Source: Nitrospira sp.
Lineage (GTDB): Bacteria; Nitrospirota; Nitrospiria; Nitrospirales; Nitrospiraceae
Length of the DNA: 64,000 nt
Direction of reading: 5' to 3'
NCBI GenBank assembly: GCA_005239465.1
Contig: SPAW01000024.1
Coordinates: 1 to 64,000, forward strand
Position numbers and translations under genes: made by a program. The notes under the pieces are model-generated. The model was not told the origin of the DNA. It did no database searches and saw nothing but the letters and a program-made list of their open reading frames with translations. This document shows, piece after piece, positions 24,150 through 33,893 of this stretch. Position 1 is the first letter of the stretch. Each line of letters starts with the position of its first letter.

Positions 24150-26654
24150 ATGACAGACCCTAACGAGCAAGAGATCACACCCCCGCAGAACGTCGAAGTC
24201 CCGAATCAGCTGCCGCTGTTGCCCGTCCGTGACATCGTAGTCTTTCCCTATATGGTACTCCCGCTCTTTGTCGGACGCGACATGTCGATCAAAGCGATCG
24301 AGGCGGCCCTCGCAGGAAATCGGATGATCTTCTTGGCCACACAAAAATCCCTTGATGTCGAAAATCCCGCGCCTGAAGACATCCGCTTGATCGGCACCGT
24401 CGGCATCATCATGCGGATGCTGAAGCTACCGGACGAACGGATCAAGATTCTCGTGCAGGGCATCGCGAAAGCCAAGATCACCAAGTACATCCAGACCGAC
24501 CCTTATTACTCCGTTCGGATCGACAAGCTCCCCGACGTAATACCTGCAGCAACGACGCTCGAGGCCGAGGCTGTCATGCGCACGGTGAAGGAGCAGATTG
24601 AACGCATCGTCAGTTTAGGCAAGATCCTGATCCCCGATGTCATGGTCGTGATCGAGAACCTGGAAGAGCCAGGGCGATTAGCCGACATGGTGGCGTCGAA
24701 TCTTGGGCTCAAAGTCGATGTCACCCAAGCTGTGCTGGAGATTTCCGATCCGATCCAACGTCTCCGTCAGGTGAGCGACATCCTCGGCAAGGAAATAGAA
24801 GTCCTGTCGATGCAGCAAAAGATCCAAGCCCAAGCCAAAGGCGAAATGGATAAGACGCAGCGCGAGTATTTTTTGCGCGAACAACTGAAAGCCATTCAAA
24901 AAGAATTGGGCGATCTGGACGAACGGGCGGAAGAAGTCACCGAATTCCGCAAGCGCATCAAAGACGCCAAGATGTCGGACAAAGTGCTGAAGGAAGCCGA
25001 GAAGCAGCTCAAGCGTCTGGAAAAAATGCACCCGGATACCGCCGAGTCCGCTACGGTCCGAACCTACCTTGAATGGATGGTGGAGCTCCCCTGGTCCAAG
25101 ATATCAAAGGACAATCTCGATCTGAAGGCCGCGGCCAAAGTTTTGAATGACGACCACTACGACCTTGATAAGGTCAAGGAACGAATTCTGGAGTACCTCG
25201 CCGTCCGCAAACTCAAAGAGAAGATGAAGGGTCCCATCTTGTGTTTTGTCGGCCCGCCGGGAGTCGGCAAAACATCGCTGGGAAAATCGATCGCTCGCGC
25301 ATTAGGGCGCGAATTCGTGCGCATCAGCTTGGGCGGTGTCCGGGATGAGGCGGAAATCCGCGGACATCGCCGTACCTACGTAGGCGCGCTGCCCGGCCGT
25401 ATCATCCAGGGAATGAAACAAGCGGGAACCAGCAACCCGGTCTTCATGCTGGATGAGGTGGACAAAGTCGGCATGGATTTCCGAGGCGACCCCTCCGCTG
25501 CTCTGCTCGAAGTGCTCGACCCGGAACAGAACAACACCTTCACCGACCATTACTTGGGGGTCCCTTTCGACTTGACCGAAGTGATGTTCATCACCACCGC
25601 CAATTTGATCGATCCGATTCTCCCCGCCTTGCGCGATCGCATGGAGATTATCGAGATCCCCGGATACACCGAAGAAGAGAAGCTCGGCATCGCCCAGAAA
25701 TACTTGATCCCGCGTCAACTCGAGGAGCATGGAATCACGAATAAGCATGTCCGGATCACCGAGCCTGCGATCAGACAAATTATCATGAACTACACGCGGG
25801 AAGCCGGAGTGCGGAATCTCGAGCGCGAGATTGCCAATGTCATGCGGAAAGTCGCCAAGAAGGTGGCCGAGGGCAAAGGCCAGGGGTTCCCAGTCAATCC
25901 GGCCAACCTCCATAAATACCTGGGCGTCCCGAAATACGTGCCGGAAGCTGAACTGGAGAAGGACGAAGTCGGCGTGGCTACTGGCCTGGCTTGGACCGAA
26001 GCGGGCGGCGATGTCCTGTACATCGAGGCGACGGCCATGAAAGGGAAAGGACAACTGACTCTTACCGGCCACTTAGGCGATGTCATGAAAGAATCGGCCC
26101 AAGCGGCGCTCAGCTATGTCCGTTCCCGAGAGAAAACGTTGAACATCGACCCCGACATGTTCAGCAAGCAAGATCTACATATCCATGTCCCTGCCGGCGC
26201 CATCCCGAAGGATGGCCCCTCGGCCGGAATCACGATGGCTACCGCGATCGCCTCAGCTCTCTCGGGGATTCCGGCCAGACGGGATCTCGCCATGACGGGA
26301 GAAATCACATTGCGCGGGCGCGTCCTTCCGATCGGCGGGCTCAAGGAAAAGATCCTGGCTGCCAAGCGGGCGAAGCTGACGACGGTCATTCTGCCGCGTC
26401 GCAACAAGAAGGATCTTGAAGAAATCCCGAAACACCTCCTGAAAGGCATCCAGCTGTCGTTTGCCGACACGATGGACGACGTCATGAAAATCGCCCTCCG
26501 GCGAAAAGCCAAAACCCCGTCAACGTCAAAGAAGCCGTCGTCATCCTCTGCGCCAGCACGTGTCAAATCGACTCGTTCCGGCAAGGGCAGGCAGGCGGCC
26601 CATTCACGCGAAATCCAGGCCACTATGATGGCAGCCCCAACCAGATACCTCTAA
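24150..26654 (+). CDS. lon: ATP-dependent protease Lon (La)
   Basis: 834 residues with the LonA layout: substrate-binding LAN domain ([20 protein letters not shown]), coiled linker, AAA+ module with Walker A GPPGVGKT (~residue 370) and Walker [10 protein letters not shown], and a protease domain with catalytic Ser in KDGPSAG (~690) and Lys in [13 protein letters not shown] (~733). It degrades damaged and regulatory proteins in the cytoplasm. The last ~50 residues form a Ser/Lys/Arg-rich tail beyond the usual Lon end, likely disordered. It follows galU by 92 bp. Confidence 0.96.
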   Translation: MTDPNEQEITPPQNVEVPNQLPLLPVRDIVVFPYMVLPLFVGRDMSIKAIEAALAGNRMIFLATQKSLDVENPAPEDIRLIGTVGIIMRMLKLPDERIKILVQGIAKAKITKYIQTDPYYSVRIDKLPDVIPAATTLEAEAVMRTVKEQIERIVSLGKILIPDVMVVIENLEEPGRLADMVASNLGLKVDVTQAVLEISDPIQRLRQVSDILGKEIEVLSMQQKIQAQAKGEMDKTQREYFLREQLKAIQKELGDLDERAEEVTEFRKRIKDAKMSDKVLKEAEKQLKRLEKMHPDTAESATVRTYLEWMVELPWSKISKDNLDLKAAAKVLNDDHYDLDKVKERILEYLAVRKLKEKMKGPILCFVGPPGVGKTSLGKSIARALGREFVRISLGGVRDEAEIRGHRRTYVGALPGRIIQGMKQAGTSNPVFMLDEVDKVGMDFRGDPSAALLEVLDPEQNNTFTDHYLGVPFDLTEVMFITTANLIDPILPALRDRMEIIEIPGYTEEEKLGIAQKYLIPRQLEEHGITNKHVRITEPAIRQIIMNYTREAGVRNLEREIANVMRKVAKKVAEGKGQGFPVNPANLHKYLGVPKYVPEAELEKDEVGVATGLAWTEAGGDVLYIEATAMKGKGQLTLTGHLGDVMKESAQAALSYVRSREKTLNIDPDMFSKQDLHIHVPAGAIPKDGPSAGITMATAIASALSGIPARRDLAMTGEITLRGRVLPIGGLKEKILAAKRAKLTTVILPRRNKKDLEEIPKHLLKGIQLSFADTMDDVMKIALRRKAKTPSTSKKPSSSSAPARVKSTRSGKGRQAAHSREIQATMMAAPTRYL

Positions 26655-26693
26655 TCCATGGGGAACGAGCTATCGAATGAGAGCACTTCCCAC

Positions 26694-26815
26694 AGGATGG
26701 TCAAACAGGCCGTCCAGCAAGGCCGCAGTGAGTGAAGGGCCGAGGCGTACTCTCTGGGGTACGTTGAGGGTCTGAACGATGCGAGAACGCTGCTGGCGGC
26801 CTGTTTCAACATCCT
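26694..26815. repeat. Dispersed ~122-bp palindromic element
   Basis: The left end AGGATGGTCAAACAGGCCG and the right end, whose complement reads AGGATGTTGAAACAGGCCGC, are imperfect inverted repeats of ~24 bp. The interior continues the partial pairing down to CGTAC-N8-GTACG. It fills the lon-thiL gap. From memory, highly similar elements recur in intergenic regions of Nitrospira genomes; that needs a search to confirm. Confidence 0.75.
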
Positions 26816-26829
26816 GCTAGAGTGGGACC

Positions 26830-27876
26830 GTGGTCCTTCGGAAGGCCAAACACACCATTCAAGAATTCGCGCTCATCCGGGCCATCGAACGCCGATTCGC
26901 CCGAGGAGCGTCGCGGCTCGTCCGTGGCATCGGCGATGATGCGGCAGTGATTGCAGCCTCACCACCCATGTGGTGGCACCTCACAACGGATTTGCTTGCG
27001 GAAGGCGTGCACTTTGATTTGAACACCGCATCACCCAAGTCGGTGGGATACCGGGCCGCCATGGCCAATCTCAGCGATATTGCAGCCATGGGAGCTGTCC
27101 CTCGCTACCTGCTCACGTCTCTCGCCATTCCGAAAACGCTCAAGTCGGCACACATCTACGAACTCTATGAGGGCCTCATGAAGGCCTGTCGACTCCACGG
27201 CGTGAGGCTTATTGGGGGCGATACCTCAGCGTCCAAGGCAGGACTTTTCCTCAGCATCACACTCATCGGAACCACAGCGGCACGCCGGGCGCTTTTTCGC
27301 CACGGCGCCCATGTCGGGGATCGTATCTATGTGACGGGAACCCTGGGAGACTCGCTTGCGGGACTGCAACTCCTGACAGGTGGCAAGACACCTCGCTCCA
27401 CACGGAGAAAACGTGCCCGACTGAGCCAATCCCAACGACACTTTCTTGTGAACCGCCACCTCCATCCGACGGCTCGTCTTGCAGAGGGACAGTGGCTGAA
27501 TAACGCACGACTTGCGACTGCTGCGATCGATCTTTCCGACGGCCTCTCCGGAGACCTTCGGCACATCTGTGAGGAGAGTCGTGTGGGCGCGGAGCTTGAT
27601 CTCGGCAAGATTCCGATTTCGACAGCCTGCCGCGCGTATGCCGAGAGACATCGTCTTCAACCGGCTCAGTTGGCGCTCACAGGGGGCGAGGACTATGAAC
27701 TCCTGTTCACCGTCCCCTCAAAAAAGCAATCGACTATTGAGCGGCAAGCGCGCGCTCGTGGCTATCGCGTCACCTGCATCGGCACGATACGCCCGCACCG
27801 TTTCGGAATTCAGATGACGTCCAGCGATGGCACAAGGCGGCCAATTCCCATGACCAGCTACGAACATTTCCGCTGA
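26830..27876 (+). CDS. thiL: Thiamine-monophosphate kinase ThiL
   Basis: ThiL phosphorylates thiamine monophosphate to thiamine pyrophosphate, the final step of the pathway whose other genes (thiS, thiG, thiE) lie at 38.8-40.7 kb. The 348-residue product begins at GTG 26830. It has VRGIGDDAAVI, the metal-binding DLLAEGVHFDL, MANLSDIAAMGAVPRY, GGDTSASKAGLFLSIT, IDLSDGLSGDLRHIC and TGGEDYELLFTV, all standard ThiL landmarks. The stop overlaps the start of the next gene by one base. Confidence 0.95.
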   Translation: MVLRKAKHTIQEFALIRAIERRFARGASRLVRGIGDDAAVIAASPPMWWHLTTDLLAEGVHFDLNTASPKSVGYRAAMANLSDIAAMGAVPRYLLTSLAIPKTLKSAHIYELYEGLMKACRLHGVRLIGGDTSASKAGLFLSITLIGTTAARRALFRHGAHVGDRIYVTGTLGDSLAGLQLLTGGKTPRSTRRKRARLSQSQRHFLVNRHLHPTARLAEGQWLNNARLATAAIDLSDGLSGDLRHICEESRVGAELDLGKIPISTACRAYAERHRLQPAQLALTGGEDYELLFTVPSKKQSTIERQARARGYRVTCIGTIRPHRFGIQMTSSDGTRRPIPMTSYEHFR

Positions 27877-28391
27877 TGTCCGTTCAGAACAAACAGGCCT
27901 CCGCCGCACGCAACCGATCATTCCTAGTGCTGCTGCGCCGAGTGCTTCATTTACAAGAGTCACCGCAACGGACGGCCCTGGCGTTTGCACTGGGCGTGTT
28001 CATCGCATTCTCGCCTGCCTATGGCCTTCACACGGTTCTGGTGGTGCTCTGCACCTGGATCTTTGGACTCAATTTTGTGGCGTTGTTGGCCGGCGCCTTT
28101 GTCAATAATCCATGGACCGTCATTCCTATTTTAGGGGCGACCTATTGGACCGGCGCACTGCTGTTGGGGCGCATAGATACGCCGACCTTCAATTGGCATG
28201 ACTCCAGCTTCGCCGGCATCTACCAGCAAATCATCCCCTATGCAGTTCCGTTCGCACTTGGTGGACTGGTCCTTAGTGTGATCGGAGCGCTGGTGTCATA
28301 CCCGGTCGCGTATCTGCTGGTCCTGAGATATCGTCCAGCACCCGACGCATCCGTGGCCCAGCCATTGCCGCCTCCTGATCAGGTGGGCTAA
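27876..28391 (+). CDS. DUF2062 membrane protein
   Basis: 171 residues with at least three membrane helices (residues ~35-60, ~62-85, ~125-165) and the DUF2062 pattern ALAFALGVFIAFSPAYGLHT, then GAFVNNPWTVIPILGATYW. The function of this family is unknown; it is often fused or adjacent to glycosyltransferases. It starts on the last base of thiL, so the two are translationally coupled. Confidence 0.88.
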   Translation: MSVQNKQASAARNRSFLVLLRRVLHLQESPQRTALAFALGVFIAFSPAYGLHTVLVVLCTWIFGLNFVALLAGAFVNNPWTVIPILGATYWTGALLLGRIDTPTFNWHDSSFAGIYQQIIPYAVPFALGGLVLSVIGALVSYPVAYLLVLRYRPAPDASVAQPLPPPDQVG

Positions 28392-28405
28392 GATGCTCGC
28401 CTGTC

Positions 28406-29824
28406 ATGGATCAGTCGGAACGACCAAATGCGCCCTATGACGGATCGGCACTGATTGCAGATCCCATTCACAAATACGTCTCCTTCACCGTTCCCTATGC
28501 CCATCCAGACCCCCACGAGCGCACCGAGAAGGACCTGATCGACTCGCCCTGGGTCCAGCGGCTTCGGTACATCTACCAACTGCAAAGCGCCCGCTGGGTT
28601 TATCCCTCGGCAGAACATACCCGCTTCGTCCATTCGTTGGGCACGATGCACGTGGCTGGACGATTTGCCCGGCATCTCTACCCGTTCCTCAAGAAGGCCG
28701 TCAAAGACGTGCCCTCGGCCAACTATGTAGAAGAACTCCTGCGCGTGACCGCCCTGGTTCACGATATAGGGCACGGACCGTTTTGCCATTTCTTCGATGA
28801 AAATTACCTCCATAGATTTCACCTCACGCATGAAAAGCTGGGGCAGATCATCGTTCGAGAGTATTTGGGGCCCATGATCAGGAAAATTCGCCGAAGCCCG
28901 TCGGGGCCCTTTGCGAAAGGAGAAGAGCTGAATCCGGACCAGGTCGCGCATCTGATCCTGAAGGAGAAAGGGAAAGACAATTCCCGCCTTCCCCGTTGGC
29001 TGAACATGCTCCAACCGGTCATCTCCGGCAGCTATACTGGAGACAATCTGGACTATGTCTTGCGAGATTCGTACATGTGCGGCGTGGCTGTGGGTCCTGT
29101 CGATCTGACGAGATTGATTCACTACACGATCGTAACCGACAAGGGCTTCACGATTCACAAGACCGGGCTCCCAGCCCTTCAGATGTTCCTCAACACCAGG
29201 ATGTACCTCTACTCCAATGTGTACTTCCATCGCACCACCAGGGCCATCGACATCCATCTGCGCGATATCTTCGGCGAGACCATGAAGCTGCTCTTTCCCC
29301 GCAACCCGCGAATGCATATGGACGACTATCGTACCCTCACGGATTGGTCACTCCTGGAAGAAGTCCGAGACTGGAAGCAGGCTCGCCAGAAAGCACGCCG
29401 GCACCTGGGATATGAATGGGGACGGATTCTGGAGCGCGACGTGAAGTGGAAGATGGCCTACAGCACCGTCTTGAAGGAAAAGGGGCAGGAACGCGGGATG
29501 GCGTTCCCCAGCCATGAGCAATTCGAGCAACTGATCGCGAAAGAGTTGCCGAAAGAACTGAAGGGCTTGGAATTTCGCGTGGACATGGCCCCCTTGGATC
29601 CACGGCCGGATCCGAAAGATCGCCGCGGTAATCCTTTGTATGTCTATGATCCAGGAACGGGGCAGGTTTCGATCGAGCCCCTAGAAGAATTTTTGGATCT
29701 CCTGCCTACCAGGCTCGTTCAATTTCGAATCTATTCGCTCGACCATGCGCACGACGCCGCACTTTCGCGTGCCGCCGCGACCGTACTCAACAAGACACCC
29801 TCCAGCCTCGAATCCAACTACTAG
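28406..29824 (+). CDS. HD superfamily phosphohydrolase (dGTPase-like)
   Basis: 472 residues. The metal site of the HD fold is complete: EHTRFVHSLGTMHVAG (first His), VTALVHDIGHGPFCHFF (HD pair) and YTGDNLDYVLRDSYMCG (last Asp). The opening IHKYVSFTVPYAHPDPHERT followed by DSPWVQRLRYIYQLQSA is typical of YdhJ/SAMHD1-type deoxynucleotide triphosphohydrolases. Substrate is not established. It follows DUF2062 by 14 bp on the plus strand and ends the operon. Confidence 0.87.
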   Translation: MDQSERPNAPYDGSALIADPIHKYVSFTVPYAHPDPHERTEKDLIDSPWVQRLRYIYQLQSARWVYPSAEHTRFVHSLGTMHVAGRFARHLYPFLKKAVKDVPSANYVEELLRVTALVHDIGHGPFCHFFDENYLHRFHLTHEKLGQIIVREYLGPMIRKIRRSPSGPFAKGEELNPDQVAHLILKEKGKDNSRLPRWLNMLQPVISGSYTGDNLDYVLRDSYMCGVAVGPVDLTRLIHYTIVTDKGFTIHKTGLPALQMFLNTRMYLYSNVYFHRTTRAIDIHLRDIFGETMKLLFPRNPRMHMDDYRTLTDWSLLEEVRDWKQARQKARRHLGYEWGRILERDVKWKMAYSTVLKEKGQERGMAFPSHEQFEQLIAKELPKELKGLEFRVDMAPLDPRPDPKDRRGNPLYVYDPGTGQVSIEPLEEFLDLLPTRLVQFRIYSLDHAHDAALSRAAATVLNKTPSSLESNY

Positions 29825-29872
29825 ACAATTGACGCTGAAGTGGAGCCCCACGGCTTTAGCATACTCCGCCGA

Positions 29873-29888
29873 CGTAGCTTCGGCTACG
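29873..29888. other. UUCG-loop hairpin in the HD gene 3' region
   Basis: CGTAGC-TTCG-GCTACG, a 6-bp stem closed by the very stable TTCG loop, 49 bp after the HD gene stop. A second, weaker stem (AGGG...CCCT, 29947-29974) follows. Neither has a T-run. The 170 bp between the two convergent genes hold no other gene. Confidence 0.55.
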
Positions 29889-29994
29889 AAGACCGGACAG
29901 CGATGGCTTCCTATGTAGGCTGGTGAATTCGTCCGCCTAGGGTAATAGGGCCTAACCACGCAGAGTGGGTCCCTCGGCTAATACGTTCTTGCAA

Positions 29995-30762
29995 CTAGGC
30001 AGGTATTTTCATCGGGTGGTCTTTGAGCAAATGGGTTTTCCTAGTCTTCATGACTTCTCGCTGCGCGTCTGATGGGAAGTGTGGTCCACGCTTCGTCACT
30101 GGGAATCGTTTCTCAAAACGCTCAATGAGCTCAAGCGCTTCTGCACTCTCTCCAGCTCGAACCAAAAGTTGCACGAGCCGAAGGTAGGCGGGAACGAGGA
30201 GCATGAGATGCCGGACTTCCTTCGCCTCTTGTGCCACGTACCGATATCCTGCTACAGAAACGCCTTGATTGACCTTTTCATAGCAGAGCGCCTCGATCAT
30301 ATGAATCGAAAGACGATCTGTTTCTCCACTGATACTGCGTTCCCACTGTCCATTCACCATTACCCGTAATTCCTCAGCGGACAGCTGAATTCCGTCCTTC
30401 TTGAGGTTCGTCCGTAGCAGTTCCAGGACCCCCCTCGCTTCCAACCATCCGCCATACAATGCAACCAGCACGCCAGGACAAGGAGTCGGCCTTTTACATT
30501 TTCCTCCAAGAGGGGAAAATCCCTTCTTTGCAACCTGTGACGGCAAGAATACCCGCCCATTCGACTCGGAACAGACCTCACAAATGTGATCGTCGTCTGG
30601 CGTCACATAGATATACATGCGCGTGCCGGAACGATCGAAAATATCAACGGCGAGAATCCGGCCTGCCATGACTTGCATTTGATAGTACTGCCACAGCACC
30701 AAGAGAACGAGAATGGCCACCAGGTACACCGTGATATCCGGAAACTGAAGTTCTCCAAACAT
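29995..30762 (-). CDS. Uncharacterised membrane-anchored protein with Cys motif and helical repeats
   Basis: 255 residues, family not recognised. An N-terminal membrane helix (ITVYLVAILVLLVLWQYYQ, residues ~9-27) leads into a small domain with four Cys in CEVCSESNGRVFLP and GGKCKRPTPCPG, which could bind a metal. The C-terminal half is helical and resembles a TPR hairpin (LRLVQLLVRAGESAEALELI). AGGAGG precedes ATG 30762. It points away from the plus-strand secreted gene at 31019. Likely an inner-membrane protein with a cytoplasmic body. Confidence 0.7.
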   Translation of the reverse strand: MFGELQFPDITVYLVAILVLLVLWQYYQMQVMAGRILAVDIFDRSGTRMYIYVTPDDDHICEVCSESNGRVFLPSQVAKKGFSPLGGKCKRPTPCPGVLVALYGGWLEARGVLELLRTNLKKDGIQLSAEELRVMVNGQWERSISGETDRLSIHMIEALCYEKVNQGVSVAGYRYVAQEAKEVRHLMLLVPAYLRLVQLLVRAGESAEALELIERFEKRFPVTKRGPHFPSDAQREVMKTRKTHLLKDHPMKIPA

Positions 30763-31018
30763 GGTTACCTCCTGGAAACATCACTCCACTCTCCTATCGA
30801 GGATACCAGCAGCCATGTGGATCGCATAAAGAATTCTCTGTTTTCTCACATGGGTACAACTCCGCCTCTCTCCTGAATCCATGAGGGAACCACTCCCCTC
30901 CCAACCCCTGGCATCATGGGATATCCTGTTTTTTCTGTTCCAATGCTGAAATGGCAGGGATAATGCACTGGGTACCCATAGACAGTTCTATCGGCTGAGA
31001 TTCAAGGGGAGGCATACC
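30763..31018. other. Divergent intergenic region, no gene
   Basis: Holds the ribosome binding site of each neighbour (AGGAGG for the minus gene, GGGGAGG 6 bp before ATG 31019). GATAAT at 30958-30963 could be the -10 element for the plus gene, but no convincing -35 precedes it. Nothing else is recognised. Confidence 0.4.
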
Positions 31019-31390
31019 ATGACGCTTATATGGAAACTGACGATCATCATCCTGGGTCTTTCTACCTGGTTGGCGGTTTCGTCCTATGCCCAACTTGGAG
31101 GAGGACAACAGGAAGCAGCGAAAATCCTGAATGATATGCCCTCCGATCTCCTCACGAAGGTGCAGGCACTGGCACAGATTCTTCAACAGGGGATCAAGGA
31201 CGGCAAACTGACTGACGCAGAGGTCCAACAGGGTTTGATGTCCGGGCGTCTTGGGGAGAGGCTTAAACAGTTGAGCCCAGAGGCAGATCAGCTACTCGAA
31301 GAGATCAGCGACGCATCGAAGCAGGGCAAGGGACCAGGCGAAGAAAGTCTGATGCCGCTACTGGGAGGGCTTGGTATTTCCGGGCAATAG
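31019..31390 (+). CDS. Small secreted protein of unknown function
   Basis: 123 residues with a clear signal peptide (LTIIILGLSTWLAVSSYAQ, cleavage after AQ). The mature part is mostly helical and acidic (LLTKVQALAQILQQGIKDGK, then AEVQQGLMSGRLGERLKQLS) and ends in a Gly-rich tail. No family is recognised. A strong Shine-Dalgarno (GGGGAGG) supports ATG 31019. Its 3' end converges with the M23 peptidase gene, 26 bp apart. Confidence 0.72.
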   Translation: MTLIWKLTIIILGLSTWLAVSSYAQLGGGQQEAAKILNDMPSDLLTKVQALAQILQQGIKDGKLTDAEVQQGLMSGRLGERLKQLSPEADQLLEEISDASKQGKGPGEESLMPLLGGLGISGQ

Positions 31391-31416
31391 AAGTAGCCGA
31401 TGCCCTTCTCGATCGG

Positions 31417-32430
31417 TCAATAACTAGGGAAGTGTTTGTCCGTTAGCGGAGGTGCAGTAACCGACTCTTGAAGATTCTGCTCTAAAGAATTGGCACCATT
31501 TCGAGCAAAGGGGAGATTGAGCAACTCATAGGGGTTGACGCGCGCGCCATTGAGTTTCACACCCCAATGAAGATGGGGGCCCGTCGCACGACCTGTCGCA
31601 CCCACCTTTCCAATTATCTGTCCGGCTCTCACGAGATCTCCCTCTTTGACCAACACTTCAGAAAGATGGAAGTACATCGAATAGAAGCCGAGGCCGTGGT
31701 CCAGGTAGATGCCTCTTCCGGAAAAGACATGATCGACGGTAAGCCGCACGACTCCATCATTCGTCGCAGCGACGTCTGCGCCTAGCGGCGCGCCAATATC
31801 TTCTCCGTTGTGAGGATTACGAGCCTGGCCGTTCATGATTCTGACACTGCCGAAAATGCCGGTTCGTTTCCCATTCACCGGCTCCACGAAACTCGGCTGC
31901 CACAGCTTCATCTGAGAATCGGTCGCAAGCGCCTCCTGTACCAATTGTTGCTCGGCTTTCCATCGAGCCAAGCTCTTCTCATCGAGATCGACTTGGTCTT
32001 TGGGCAACTTGAGGTGCTCGACGTGAAATTTTTCTTTGACCACCAAAATATTGTAGCTGAGCTCTCGGCTTTGCTCCTCATTCTTGATCTTAATGGCCAG
32101 TTCGTGAGTTCCCGGCTCATCTTGCATGTCCACCCCAAGCAATCCCATAAGCCCCTTCGGCTCTCCTGGTCGCGAGTCTGCAAAGAAGCTGATGGTCCTC
32201 CCCAGAAAACTTCCCTGCACATATGTAACTGCATCATCTATAGGGACCTTGACCACAATGATCTGTCCCTGCTTGCCGCTATATTGTCCATCGATGCCTT
32301 TGGGAGCCGGTGGAGAACCAGGGAATAAGTCGACTGGAAAAATGCCGGCCAGTAGGACCACGGCAACGAGAACCATTCGATCCAGCCTTGCATTCCGTTG
32401 ATGCATCAGCGTGAATGTTGGCAGCCTCAT
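31417..32430 (-). CDS. M23/LytM-domain metallopeptidase
   Basis: 337 residues: N-terminal hydrophobic signal (LVAVVLLAGIFPVDLF), an all-beta middle part and a C-terminal LytM domain with the zinc ligands in NPHNGEDIGAPLG (His, Asp) and GPHLHWGV (HxH). Such enzymes cut peptidoglycan cross-bridges or activate amidases in the periplasm. The start overlaps the pafA stop by the ATGA arrangement, so the peptidase is translated together with the proteasome ligase, an odd pairing. All catalytic residues look intact. Confidence 0.88.
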   Translation of the reverse strand: MRLPTFTLMHQRNARLDRMVLVAVVLLAGIFPVDLFPGSPPAPKGIDGQYSGKQGQIIVVKVPIDDAVTYVQGSFLGRTISFFADSRPGEPKGLMGLLGVDMQDEPGTHELAIKIKNEEQSRELSYNILVVKEKFHVEHLKLPKDQVDLDEKSLARWKAEQQLVQEALATDSQMKLWQPSFVEPVNGKRTGIFGSVRIMNGQARNPHNGEDIGAPLGADVAATNDGVVRLTVDHVFSGRGIYLDHGLGFYSMYFHLSEVLVKEGDLVRAGQIIGKVGATGRATGPHLHWGVKLNGARVNPYELLNLPFARNGANSLEQNLQESVTAPPLTDKHFPSY

Positions 32431-33821
32431 CGGTAAAAACGCCCCCCAGACACTTGAGAAACCAATTCTTCGACCCGTCGATTGACGGCACTAAATGGAT
32501 CCATGCAGAGGATGGTTTCTTCCCAATACCCGTTCAGTTTCAGATAGGTCCAATCCACCGTATAGGACCGATTCTTAGTCCTGGCGAAACGGATAAAATC
32601 GCCACGGACCTTGGCTCTCGTCGTCTGGGGAGGCGTCGACATGGCACGCTGAACGGCTTCTTCCTCGACGACTCGTTCGACGAGTCCGCGAGACTCCATG
32701 AGATAATAAAGCCCCCGAGTTCGTTTCACATCATGAAATTGCAGATCGAGTAGGAACACCCGAGGGTCGTCCCATCCACAATCTTTCTTGTCCACGTAGG
32801 ACTGAATCATGTGTTTCTTCGCCACCCAATCGACCTGATGGATGAGCTGCACGGGATCTTCTTCCAAATGTTTGAGGACCGTCGCCCACTTTGTGTAGAC
32901 ATCATCTAGAAGGGGTTCGTGGGCCTGCTGATCCAGATACTCTCTGGCGCGCTCCAGGTACACCTGCTGGATTTCGATCGCGGTCATTTGCCGACCATCA
33001 TCCAGCTTAATTTTCTTCTTGAGCGTGGGGTCACGCGAGATTTCGCGGATCGCCTTGACAGGATCCTCAAGCTCCATCCCATGGACCGCATAGCCTTCTT
33101 CGATCATCGACAGGACGAGCGCCGCCGTCCCCACCTTCAGGTACGTGGCAAACTCCGACATGTTGGAATCCCCGACGATAATATGAAGCCGGCGATAGCG
33201 TTCTGCGTCGGCATGCGGTTCATCTCGGGTATTAATGATGCTGCGCGAGGAGGTCGTCGAAGAAGACGTCTTTTCGTGAATATGCTGAGCTCGCTGGGAA
33301 ATGAAAAACTGCGGCTTCCCCGAAACCTTCAACACCTTCCCTGCCCCGCCAAACACCTGCCGTGTGACAAAAAACGGGATCAACTGCTCCGTGACTTTCC
33401 AGAAATCGACGTCACGCCGCATCAGAAAGTTTTCGTGGCATCCATAGGTATTTCCCAGGGAGTCGGTATTATTCTTGAAAATATAGATCTCTCCGGACAG
33501 CCCTTCCTCTCGAAGCCGTTCCTCGGCTGCCGGCAAGCAAGCTTCAAGCAACCGCTCGCCCGCTTTGTCGTGGATCACCAAGTCGAGAATGTTGTCGCAC
33601 TCCGGCGTGGAGTACTCCGGATGACAACCGGTGTCCTGATAGAATCGTGCACCATTCACCAGAAACGCATTGGACGGCCAGCTGTTGGGAATAAGGCCCT
33701 CGAAGATATACCCGAGGACCTTTTCCATGGGGAGGTAGATTCGACCGTTCGGCGAGAAAATCAGGCCGTACTCATTCTCAAGGCCGAAGATCCGCTGCTT
33801 CATGGGTCCAGGAGGCATCAT
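32427..33821 (-). CDS. pafA: Pup/UBact-protein ligase PafA
   Basis: PafA attaches the ubiquitin-like tag to lysines using ATP. The 464-residue carboxylate-amine ligase has KQRIFGLENEYGLIF (with the Glu that starts the ATP site), NGARFYQDTGCHPEYSTPEC, YIFKNNTDSLGNTYGCHENF, INTRDEPHADAERYRRLH, VGDSNMSEFATYLKVGTAAL, the QTTRAKVRGDFIRFA block and a C-terminal VDWTYLKL. These follow mycobacterial PafA closely. ATG 33821 is the longest start; ATG 33803 (MKQRIFG) matches the usual N-terminus. It closes the proteasome operon, 72 bp after prcA. Confidence 0.94.
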   Translation of the reverse strand: MMPPGPMKQRIFGLENEYGLIFSPNGRIYLPMEKVLGYIFEGLIPNSWPSNAFLVNGARFYQDTGCHPEYSTPECDNILDLVIHDKAGERLLEACLPAAEERLREEGLSGEIYIFKNNTDSLGNTYGCHENFLMRRDVDFWKVTEQLIPFFVTRQVFGGAGKVLKVSGKPQFFISQRAQHIHEKTSSSTTSSRSIINTRDEPHADAERYRRLHIIVGDSNMSEFATYLKVGTAALVLSMIEEGYAVHGMELEDPVKAIREISRDPTLKKKIKLDDGRQMTAIEIQQVYLERAREYLDQQAHEPLLDDVYTKWATVLKHLEEDPVQLIHQVDWVAKKHMIQSYVDKKDCGWDDPRVFLLDLQFHDVKRTRGLYYLMESRGLVERVVEEEAVQRAMSTPPQTTRAKVRGDFIRFARTKNRSYTVDWTYLKLNGYWEETILCMDPFSAVNRRVEELVSQVSGGRFYR

Positions 33822-33893
33822 GGAAGTATAGAAACAGAATACACGCCCATTCTTTGATCTTCAACAGATGGAACAGAATGAAGCCGCGAGGAT

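Noticed and set aside
28388-29317. Long minus-strand open frame (309 codons) opposite the HD gene
   Set aside because: It is a shadow of a well-conserved gene, with no recognisable domain.
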